NCBI GenBank assembly: GCA_036795455.1
Contig: DAIRET010000061.1
Location: 1-15,452, forward strand
Direction of reading: 5' to 3'
Source of the DNA: DAIRET01 sp036795455
Lineage (GTDB): Bacteria > Bacteroidota > Ignavibacteria > Ignavibacteriales > Ignavibacteriaceae
Length of the DNA stretch: 15,452 nucleotides
Shown here one piece after another: positions 7,762-14,201 of the stretch (within the stretch, counting starts at the first letter, position 1; every line of letters begins with the position of its first letter). Made by a program: the position numbers and the translations under genes. The notes beneath the pieces were generated by a model. It had not been told where the DNA came from, made no database searches, and saw nothing but the letters and a program-made list of their open reading frames with translations.

Positions 7762-8562
7762 ATGAAACTATTCAACATCGATAAACCAGTTATCGGCATG
7801 GTTCATGTCAACGCTCTTCCGGGAACGCCGAAGTATTCGGGCAGTGTAAAATCAATAATTGAAAAAGCAAAATCAGAAGCACAACTTTACTTCTCATTAG
7901 GAATTGATGCTCTGATGATTGAAAATATGCATGACGTCCCCTATCTTAACAAAAAGGTGGGACCGGAAATAACTTCAATTATGAGCATAGTTCTATATGA
8001 AATAAAAAAATCAGTAGAGCTGCCTTGCGGAATACAAATACTTGCCGGAGCAAATAAAGAAGCATTGGCGGCTGCGCATTCCGCTGGTGGAGATTTCATA
8101 AGAGCAGAAGGATTCGTATTCTCGCACATTGCCGATGAAGGTTTAATGAATTCCGATGCGGGAGAGCTTTTAAGATTTAGAAAACAAATCGGTGCCGAAA
8201 ACATTTTAATTTTTACAGACATCAAAAAGAAACACTCATCACACGCAATAACGTCTGACATCTCGATAGTTGATACGGCAAAAGCGGCAGAGTTTTTTTT
8301 AAGCGATGGGGTTATTATTACAGGCTCATCTACCGGTGAAAAACCGGAATTATCCGAAATAATTGAAATTAAAGAAAAGATAAATTTACCCGTTATTGCA
8401 GGCTCCGGTATTACAGCGGAAAATATAAAAGAGTATTACAATTACTGCGATGCATTTATTATCGGCTCCTATTTTAAGAAAGAGGGGAAATGGTTTAATG
8501 AATTGGACCATGATAGAATCAGCAATCTAATTAATTCAGTACCGTCACCCGGTAAACTATAA
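7762..8562 (+). CDS. BtpA/SgcQ family TIM-barrel protein
   Basis: A 266-residue member of the BtpA/SgcQ family. Conserved blocks in order: KPVIGMVHVNALPGTPKY (8-25), DALMIENMHDVPY (49-61), GIQILAGANKEALAAA (90-105), DFIRAEGFVFSHIADEGL (111-128), DIKKKHSSH (153-161), TGSSTGE (187-193) and AGSGIT (213-218). The phosphate-loop-like Gly/Ser motifs at the ends of the last strands suggest a phosphorylated ligand, which is inference. In cyanobacteria BtpA stabilises photosystem I; in E. coli SgcQ lies in a sugar-phosphotransferase operon. The true activity is unsettled, and nothing photosynthetic is visible here. The length is normal for the family. It is followed 20 nt later by a methyltransferase gene with a good ribosome site, so the two are probably cotranscribed. 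Confidence 0.88.
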   Translation: MKLFNIDKPVIGMVHVNALPGTPKYSGSVKSIIEKAKSEAQLYFSLGIDALMIENMHDVPYLNKKVGPEITSIMSIVLYEIKKSVELPCGIQILAGANKEALAAAHSAGGDFIRAEGFVFSHIADEGLMNSDAGELLRFRKQIGAENILIFTDIKKKHSSHAITSDISIVDTAKAAEFFLSDGVIITGSSTGEKPELSEIIEIKEKINLPVIAGSGITAENIKEYYNYCDAFIIGSYFKKEGKWFNELDHDRISNLINSVPSPGKL

Positions 8563-8582
8563 TAAGAACTGGAAGGATAATC

Positions 8583-9359
8583 ATGAAAAAAGATTTAGAT
8601 TCAAGCATAGCATTTTCCCTTGATGCAAACCCGGAATTGCTTCCATACTTGCCCGAACTTTTAGCCGACTTTATTGAGATCGGCGGTTCACCAACCGATA
8701 TCGTTAATATGTTAAAAAAACATATCACCAAAAAAGACTTCTCTGTTTTGGACCTCGGGTGTGGTAAAGGTGCTGTCTCATGTGTAATTGCGAAAGAACT
8801 TGGCGCGAAGGTTAAAGGTTATGACGGCTTTGAACCATTCATTGCAGCCGCTAATGAGTATGCTGAGCAACTGAATGTGAAATCTCTCTGTAGATTTACA
8901 GCCGGCGATATCAGGGACGTAGTAGAAAAAGAGAAGGAACATGATGTTGTTATACTTGCCGGGGTAGGACTACCATGGGGCGGAATTAAAGAAACCATTG
9001 CGGTTTTACGTGGTTGTATTAAAACTGGTGGTTTCATCTTTTTTGACGATGCTTTTATTTCCAAAGATGTTGTGATAAAAGATAAAAGGTATTCGATGTA
9101 CAAATATTATGGAGAAACAATATCGGAATTAACATACTTCGGTGATGAAATAATTGAGGAAAAAATACTCACTAATGATGAAGCGGTTGATAGTGCGGGG
9201 GAAGATGTAAGTAGAATAAAAAATCGTGCTGATAAATTAGCCGAACAGTTTCCCGACAAAGCGGAGCTATTCAAGGAATACGTGAAAGTTCAGGAAAAAG
9301 AAGTACAGCTTCTTCATTCGGAACTTGTTTATGCTTTCTGGATGATTAAGAAAAAATAG
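8583..9359 (+). CDS. Class I SAM-dependent methyltransferase (downstream of btpA-like gene)
   Basis: A 258-residue Rossmann-fold methyltransferase. Motif I is VLDLGCGKG (55-63); the acidic residue binding the SAM ribose is D81 in VKGYDGFEPFI; the third block is GDIRD (108-112); the motif-IV region is HDVVILAGVGLPWGG (120-134), followed by the usual strand TGGFIFFDDAF. The roughly 50-residue N-terminal extension (SLDANPELLPYLPELLADFIEIG) is conserved in a group of methyltransferases of unassigned substrate that I recognise only loosely. The C-terminal third (DKLAEQFPDKAELFKEYVKVQEKEVQ) is charged and helical, perhaps a lid. GGAAGGA sits just before the ATG, 20 nt after the BtpA-like gene. The substrate cannot be read from the sequence; a small molecule is more likely than RNA or protein given the compact single domain. 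Confidence 0.88.
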   Translation: MKKDLDSSIAFSLDANPELLPYLPELLADFIEIGGSPTDIVNMLKKHITKKDFSVLDLGCGKGAVSCVIAKELGAKVKGYDGFEPFIAAANEYAEQLNVKSLCRFTAGDIRDVVEKEKEHDVVILAGVGLPWGGIKETIAVLRGCIKTGGFIFFDDAFISKDVVIKDKRYSMYKYYGETISELTYFGDEIIEEKILTNDEAVDSAGEDVSRIKNRADKLAEQFPDKAELFKEYVKVQEKEVQLLHSELVYAFWMIKKK

Positions 9360-9406
9360 TATTAAACGTAAAGTTGATTTGCACCTGATTTATTCGATAA
9401 TATATT

Positions 9407-9598
9407 ATGAAAACCGATTGTAGAAAGTGTATCTATTTTTATATTACATGGGATCCAAAAATGCCGTACGGTTGTAAAGGTTTAGGATTCAAATCACTGA
9501 AGATGCCCGCTTACGAAGTGTTTGCCGCATCCGGGCGGGAGTGTCTAAAATTTACAAAGAAGCCCGGTCCCGAAACCCCGGGGAAAAAGTATGCTTGA
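9407..9598 (+). CDS. Small conserved four-cysteine protein, probable metal-binding
   Basis: A 63-residue protein with C5-x2-C8 near the N-terminus, C23 in MPYGCKGLGFKS, and C46 in SGRECLKF. Four cysteines in a protein this small suggest a structural zinc or iron site. The pattern CxxC...FYITWDP...PYGC...GFKS...SGxxC resembles short proteins scattered through several bacterial phyla, usually labelled hypothetical (some loosely named uracil-DNA glycosylase, which this is far too small to be). There is no signal peptide or membrane segment, so it is cytosolic. It starts 47 nt after the methyltransferase gene with no strong ribosome site, and probably ends that unit. Codon use and the conserved-looking motif make it a real gene despite its size; function unknown. 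Confidence 0.75.
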   Translation: MKTDCRKCIYFYITWDPKMPYGCKGLGFKSLKMPAYEVFAASGRECLKFTKKPGPETPGKKYA

Positions 9599-9637
9599 GT
9601 ATCACCTTCTTTTCGGTTTATTTTAGTCTTATTTTTT

Positions 9638-9645
9638 TATCTTTG
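9638..9645 (+). promoter_or_regulatory. Candidate FCB-type promoter (TAnnTTTG) for the DUF2721-TPR pair
   Basis: TATCTTTG matches TAnnTTTG exactly and lies 40 nt before the ATG at 9686, in the 87-base gap after the four-cysteine gene. TATTAAA follows 2 nt later, as at the other two candidates. The -33 region is not convincing. Confidence 0.33.
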
Positions 9646-9685
9646 TCTATTAAATTCGTAAACATTGGTTAAAACAAAGATCACT

Positions 9686-10093
9686 ATGAACATTGACATT
9701 ACAACTCCGGCGCTTCTTTTCCCGGCAATTTCGCTTCTTTTACTTGCATATACAAACCGCTTCCTTGTAATTGCCCAATTGATAAGAGAGCTTCATTCCA
9801 AATACAAACAAGACCACGATGAAATAATAATTATGCAGATTCAGAGTTTGCGTAAAAGAGTTGACCTGATTAAAAAGATGCAGGCTGTTGGTATTGCTTC
9901 TTTGTTCTTATGTGTATTCTGTATGTTCCTTTTGTTTGCCGGGGAGATTGTAATAGGCAAATACATTTTCGGATTGAGCCTTCTTTTATTAATGATTTCG
10001 CTTGCATACTCTTTCCGCGAAATCCAAATATCTGTTTATGCTCTTAATCTTAGGCTTAGCGATCTTGAAAACATTGAACATTCAAAAAGTTGA
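9686..10093 (+). CDS. DUF2721 family membrane protein
   Basis: A 135-residue inner-membrane protein with three hydrophobic segments: TTPALLFPAISLLLLAYTN near residues 5-25, a second at VGIASLFLCVFCMFLLFAG, and a third at YIFGLSLLLLMISLAYS. The first segment and the following RFLVIAQLIRELH, with LRKRVDLIKKMQ later, match the DUF2721 family, whose function is not known to me. The connecting loop between segments 1 and 2 is charged, about 40 residues, and likely helical. I start at ATG 9686 (MNIDITTPALL) rather than an in-frame TTG at 9665, because family members begin just before the first membrane segment. It is followed 4 nt later by the TPR lipoprotein gene, implying cotranscription. Confidence 0.85.
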   Translation: MNIDITTPALLFPAISLLLLAYTNRFLVIAQLIRELHSKYKQDHDEIIIMQIQSLRKRVDLIKKMQAVGIASLFLCVFCMFLLFAGEIVIGKYIFGLSLLLLMISLAYSFREIQISVYALNLRLSDLENIEHSKS

Positions 10094-10097
10094 ATTG

Positions 10098-11033
10098 ATG
10101 AAACAGGCACTTAATATAATACCATTTTTTATCGTTTTGATTTTCTTCTCATGCAATCCTTCAGTTTCTCTCTTCTTCACAAAAGGGATGGAAGAATATC
10201 AAAAAGGCAACCTGAGGCAAGCAGTTGAAGAATTCAACCAGGCTATTATTGAAAACCCTTCCAACCCGGAATACTATTTCAACAGAGGGAAGACATACTT
10301 CTCGTTGAAAAACTATCAGGCTGCAGAACGTGATTTTTCTATGGTTATTAAACTTGAAGATAAAAATACGGAAGCGTTTCTTCAGAGGGCATACTGTAAC
10401 CTTGAGTTAGATAATATCGACGGCGCACTTGATGATGCAACACAATCAATAAAACTTGATTTTAAAAATCCCAGTGCATATTTTTTGCGGGGTTACTTAA
10501 GAGAAATGGAAGATGATCTATCCGGTGCATTACTCGACTATTATACAGTGTTGAAATATGATTCGCTAAACTACAGAGCATATGTCAACCTCGGTAACAT
10601 CAAAGCGAATATAGGTGATAACATCGGCGCAATTAACGATTTCACAGATGCAATTGCAATTAATCCGAATGATGAAAATGCGTACTTAAATAGGGGTACC
10701 GATAAAGCTATTGTAGGTGATTTTGAAGGTGCTGTTGAAGACTTTACAGAAGTAATTAGGATAAATCCTGCAAACATTGAAGCCTACTACTTACGAGGAG
10801 AAGCTAAAGTAATGGCTGATGATTTTAAAGGTGCTATCGAAGATTTTGATATTCTTATTAATGCCGATCCCGAAAATTCTAAGACGTATTACTCAAGAGG
10901 ACTCGCAAAAACTTATATTAGAGATAACAAAGGAGCCTGTGTTGATTTCGAAATGGCAGCCAAACTCGGATTACCCAGAGCATTCGAAGCAATAAACGAG
11001 CATTGTAAAAAAACTAATAAGAAAAAGAAATAA
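10098..11033 (+). CDS. TPR-repeat lipoprotein
   Basis: A 311-residue protein with a signal sequence (MKQALNIIPFFIVLIFFSC) and a lipidation-like C19. The -1 Ser is canonical, whereas -3 and -2 are Phe, so lipidation is likely but not certain. Residues 26-297 are eight tandem 34-residue tetratricopeptide repeats with the usual pattern, e.g. AYLNRGTDKAIVGDFEGAVE and NP at each repeat end. The DNA shows the matching 102-nt periodicity. The tail is basic (KKTNKKKK). TPR arrays are protein-protein scaffolds; here one would be tethered to a membrane on the periplasmic side. The start at 10098 lies 4 nt after the DUF2721 stop; frames extending further upstream overlap that gene and lack a signal peptide. 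The partner protein is unknown. Confidence 0.88.
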   Translation: MKQALNIIPFFIVLIFFSCNPSVSLFFTKGMEEYQKGNLRQAVEEFNQAIIENPSNPEYYFNRGKTYFSLKNYQAAERDFSMVIKLEDKNTEAFLQRAYCNLELDNIDGALDDATQSIKLDFKNPSAYFLRGYLREMEDDLSGALLDYYTVLKYDSLNYRAYVNLGNIKANIGDNIGAINDFTDAIAINPNDENAYLNRGTDKAIVGDFEGAVEDFTEVIRINPANIEAYYLRGEAKVMADDFKGAIEDFDILINADPENSKTYYSRGLAKTYIRDNKGACVDFEMAAKLGLPRAFEAINEHCKKTNKKKK

Positions 11034-11236
11034 ATTATTTCTTGTAACCCTGTTCATCCGGAGTTCGGTCTTTGGAAATGGATTATTTTTTAATTTACAC
11101 ACAAAATATTTTGAGCAAGCAATACTGGTTTAGAACCAAACGCTACTCTTAAACTAAACTTCTCCGGCGGCTTTTTTTATAGTGGGAAGAAACACTTAAC
11201 ATTTTGCAAATAGATTTTTGAGAAATTGATTTACAA
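11034..11236. other. Intergenic region before the DUF5916 gene
   Basis: This 203-base gap has no convincing reading frame. It contains GGTTTAGAACC (a 4-bp inverted repeat) and CTCCGGCGGC followed by seven T (11172-11178), which resembles the tail of a terminator but lacks a clear pairing arm nearby. A CCGGAG about 100 bases upstream could pair only at long range. It presumably carries the terminator of the TPR gene and the promoter of the next gene; I cannot place either exactly. Confidence 0.4.
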
Positions 11237-13420
11237 ATGCACATGAAATTTTTTATACCGTTATTTATCATTATTTGTTTACAAGCAGCGGCACATGTAA
11301 ACGAAGATAAAAAATTGTATTTAAAGAAGATTGATATTCCAATTCAGGTAGATGGAATAATTGAAGAGACATGGAATTATGCCGATTCAATTGATGGTTT
11401 TATACAGCTTCAACCTTATAATGGAAAACCATCGGTTAGAAGAACAGTTGCTAAATTATTGACAACGAAAGAGTCTCTCTTTTTCCTTTTAGTCTGTTAC
11501 GATTCACGCAAGAATATCGAAGTTAATACAGGCAAACTTGATGATTTTACGGGTGATATTATTTCTTTAATGCTCGATACTTTCAACGATAAAAAAACGG
11601 CGTATAAATTTGCTGTATCGGCTTCCGGTGTTCGCTCGGATGCACGTATGCTGGATGACGGACGAAACCGCGATTATAGCTGGGACGGTATATGGTTTGC
11701 TGATGCTGTTGTTTATGATTGGGGATTCGTTGTTGAAATGGAAATACCGTATAAATCGATTCAGTATGATGAGAAGCTGACTGAATGGGGAATGGATATA
11801 GATAGATGGATTCCGGCATTAAATGAAGACAGTTACTGGTGCACTTATGAAGAGATTGAAGGACAAAGAATTTCAAAATTCGGAAAACTTATTTTCGAGA
11901 ATTTTACTCCTTCAGTAAAAGGTTTGAATCTTGAAGTTTACCCGGTGGGAATCTCTAAAGCAACCTATCTGCAAGATAACAAATACAAAATAGAACCAAA
12001 TGCAGGAATGGATGTTTTTTACAATCCATCTCCCAAACTGACTGTGATGTTTACGCTTAACCCGGATTTTGCACAAATTGAAGCTGACCCATTCGCTTTT
12101 AATATCTCCCGTTATGAATCTTACTTCAACGAGAAACGTCCATTTTTTACAGAAGGAAATGAGATTTTTATGCCGAGCGGAAAAGAAAGGAATTCCGGTT
12201 TTTACATACCGCTTGAACTGTTCTACTCAAGAAGAATCGGGAAAAAACTTCCGGATGGTTCTGAAGTCCCGCTTGTTGCTGGCACAAAAGTATTCGGTAG
12301 AAGTGACAGCTATGAATATGGCGGGTTTGTAGCTTTAACCGGCAAAACTGATTATATGGATAATGATAAATTTAGAACAGAGCCTCAATCATTTTTCGGA
12401 TCGGCAAGCGTAAAAAAAACATTGTATGGTAATTCAACAATCGGTGTGCTTTACGTGGGAAAACATTCTGCAAATAGTTATAATGGAGTAATTGATATTG
12501 ATGGAGCGTTCAGGGAATCGAATTGGCAGTTTGCATACCAGCTTGCGCGTTCTTTTAAAAATTCGGATGGTGATTTCGCATCATCATTCGGTTTTAAACA
12601 CGGAACCAATGATTGGACTACTGCTGTAAGAGGCAGATACATCGGGAAAGAATTCGATATTGAAGAAGTTGGATTTGTACCATGGCGGGGTACGGGTGAT
12701 TTAGTCGCGCTCTCCGGTCCAGTTTGGATTTATCCGGAAGGCGATCTTAAACAGATTCTTCTTTATTTCGGTGGTGCATTGAACTACAACAATGAAGATG
12801 TATATACAGATAAAGTTGCTGCCATCGGGTTGAATATGCAATTCAGGAACAATTGGGGTTACGAAATAAATATTGAAGCAGGACGTTCAAAAGACCTTGA
12901 TGTAAAATACGATTACTACAGTACCAGCTTATCGATGTGGTTTAATACCTCACCAGTATGGAGCAGCAATATTTGGGGCGGTTATGAAAGAACATACAAC
13001 TTCTCAAGGAATTATCTTGCGTTTTATTCATACGCAGGTTTTTCATTCAGTTTTAAAGCTGCAAAAATTTTACGTGTAGGTACTTCTTTCGATTCATATA
13101 TTGAAGGTAATCCCGACAATAAAATTGAGGACATTACTTATAATGCCCGCCCTTATCTATCCTTTACCCCTGTTAATGATTTGAATTTAAGATTATACGT
13201 TGATAATCTCTTCATCCGTTCGTCGAATAAACTGGAACGAATAATTGTAGGGTTTCTTTTCTCATATAATTTTTCACCGAAAAGCTGGATTTATTTCGCA
13301 TTCAATGAATACAGGGATAGAAGTAACGAACATGATTCCGCCGGTAATTTATTGGAAAACCGGATGCATGTAGTAAGCCGTGCTGCTGTACTTAAACTAA
13401 AATATCTTTACTATTTCTAA
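11237..13420 (+). CDS. DUF5916 outer-membrane protein with CBM9-like N-terminal domain
   Basis: A 727-residue exported protein. A signal peptide (MKFFIPLFIIICLQAAAH) is followed by a carbohydrate-binding-module-9-like beta-sandwich over about residues 30-220, recognised by IPIQVDGIIEETWNYAD, FTGDIISLMLDTFNDKKTAY and VEMEIPYKSIQY. Next comes the DUF5916 hallmark NPDFAQIEADP...SRYESYFNEKRPFFTEGNEIF. The remaining roughly 380 residues are amphipathic strands ending in LKLKYLYYF, indicating an outer-membrane barrel. Relatives are common in Bacteroidetes and neighbouring phyla and their role is undefined; a part in polysaccharide or peptide handling is guesswork. ATG at 11243 is an equally possible start, differing by two residues. 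It stands alone between a probable terminator and the convergent methyltransferase gene. Confidence 0.88.
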   Translation: MHMKFFIPLFIIICLQAAAHVNEDKKLYLKKIDIPIQVDGIIEETWNYADSIDGFIQLQPYNGKPSVRRTVAKLLTTKESLFFLLVCYDSRKNIEVNTGKLDDFTGDIISLMLDTFNDKKTAYKFAVSASGVRSDARMLDDGRNRDYSWDGIWFADAVVYDWGFVVEMEIPYKSIQYDEKLTEWGMDIDRWIPALNEDSYWCTYEEIEGQRISKFGKLIFENFTPSVKGLNLEVYPVGISKATYLQDNKYKIEPNAGMDVFYNPSPKLTVMFTLNPDFAQIEADPFAFNISRYESYFNEKRPFFTEGNEIFMPSGKERNSGFYIPLELFYSRRIGKKLPDGSEVPLVAGTKVFGRSDSYEYGGFVALTGKTDYMDNDKFRTEPQSFFGSASVKKTLYGNSTIGVLYVGKHSANSYNGVIDIDGAFRESNWQFAYQLARSFKNSDGDFASSFGFKHGTNDWTTAVRGRYIGKEFDIEEVGFVPWRGTGDLVALSGPVWIYPEGDLKQILLYFGGALNYNNEDVYTDKVAAIGLNMQFRNNWGYEINIEAGRSKDLDVKYDYYSTSLSMWFNTSPVWSSNIWGGYERTYNFSRNYLAFYSYAGFSFSFKAAKILRVGTSFDSYIEGNPDNKIEDITYNARPYLSFTPVNDLNLRLYVDNLFIRSSNKLERIIVGFLFSYNFSPKSWIYFAFNEYRDRSNEHDSAGNLLENRMHVVSRAAVLKLKYLYYF

Positions 13421-13430
13421 AGATTGTTTC

Positions 13431-13491
13431 TTTACAAAAAAATCAGGCTAAAACCATTCCTTATGTTATAGCCCGATTATTCTTTTGTAAA
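13431..13491. terminator. Bidirectional terminator between convergent genes
   Basis: A long interrupted hairpin: outer TTTACAAAA (13431-13439) pairs with TTTTGTAAA (13483-13491), and inner AATCAGGCTA (13441-13450) pairs with TAGCCCGATT (13469-13478) with one mismatch; the loop is 13451-13468. Read on the minus strand, the inner stem is followed by seven T, a strong U-tract for the methyltransferase gene. On the plus strand the tail is ATTCTTTTG. It fits termination from both the DUF5916 gene and the methyltransferase gene. Confidence 0.8.
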
Positions 13492-13503
13492 ACTTGAGTA
13501 AAA

Positions 13504-14064
13504 TCAATTCTTTCTAAGAACTACAGTTTGACTGAAAGGAAGATTCGGTCCCGTGTAAGCAATGAAACCTGCTTTTTCGGCATGATTTACTGTTGATTGA
13601 AAAGCATCTTTTGAGACATGAAAAAATTTCGGTTCAACAATCAAAAACTCCCCGTTTTCTTTTAACACTGTTTTCAATTCATTAAAAAAAGAGGCTTTAT
13701 CCGGCACTTCATGTACCATGTAGAATGCCAAGACAAAATCAACTTTTTCAGTTAGATTAATTTTATTCTTATCGCATTTAACCGGGATTACCCGGTTTTC
13801 CAATTCAGTTCCTTTTGTTTTAGCTTTAACTTTTTCAAGCATTCCTTCTTGAAGATCGGCTGAAAAAACCTTCCCATCGGTTCCAACCATTTTAGCAATT
13901 TCAATTGAAAAGAAACCGGGACCACAACCGACATCAAGTACTTTCATTCCTTCTTTAATATAAGGTGCAAGTATCTTTCCTGGATTCTGGAACCATTTTC
14001 TAATTTTGTTATCAAGTGAATTCGCCCGTTCGACCGGACAGACACGGGTTCTTGTATTATTCAT
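13504..14064 (-). CDS. Class I SAM-dependent methyltransferase
   Basis: A 186-residue single-domain methyltransferase. Motif I is VLDVGCGPG (42-50), the ribose-binding acid is D70 in VFSADLQ, and the motif-IV/V region reads VDFVLAFYMVHEVPD, then FFNELKTVLKENGEFLIVEP, as in UbiE-like enzymes. The N-terminus has a conserved-looking CPVERANSLDNKIRKWFQNP segment (9-28) with C9, seen in a family of small methyltransferases whose substrate I do not know. The start is supported by AAGGA (14070-14074) 5 nt upstream. It lies downstream of the SulP gene on the same strand, but a hairpin between them suggests a separate transcript. It is short compared with the other methyltransferase in the window and shares only the SAM fold with it, so the two are not recent duplicates. 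Confidence 0.88.
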   Translation of the reverse strand: MNNTRTRVCPVERANSLDNKIRKWFQNPGKILAPYIKEGMKVLDVGCGPGFFSIEIAKMVGTDGKVFSADLQEGMLEKVKAKTKGTELENRVIPVKCDKNKINLTEKVDFVLAFYMVHEVPDKASFFNELKTVLKENGEFLIVEPKFFHVSKDAFQSTVNHAEKAGFIAYTGPNLPFSQTVVLRKN

Positions 14065-14124
14065 AACGTTCCTTAATTAATAGCGTTTAATTTTATTGTT
14101 CTAAAACTACAGCTATTTATATAA

Positions 14125-14170
14125 TTAAAACCATTCAAATTAATTAATGGTGTCATTTACATTTGAACGG
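14125..14170 (-). terminator. Probable terminator of the SulP gene
   Basis: On the minus strand CCGTTCAAAT (14170-14161) pairs with ATTTGAATGG (14140-14131), 9 of 10 positions matching, around a 20-nt loop, followed by TTTTAATTA. The symmetric TTCAAAT/ATTTGAA arms could also be an operator for the downstream methyltransferase gene. Confidence 0.5.
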
Positions 14171-14201
14171 TAAGTTGAAAGGTTAAACTAAAATTAATAG
14201 T

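Noticed and set aside
9374..9403. TTGATT-18-TAATAT promoter-like pair before the four-cysteine gene
   Set aside because: It would place the transcription start at or after the ATG at 9407; the gene is better explained as the end of the preceding unit.
10176..10990. Tandem DNA repeat or repeat array
   Set aside because: The 102-nt periodicity is explained by the 34-residue TPR units; the copies are diverged at DNA level and form no array of identical repeats.
8583..14064. The two SAM methyltransferases as a duplicated pair
   Set aside because: They share only generic SAM-fold motifs, differ in N-terminal families and length, and lie on opposite strands in unrelated contexts.
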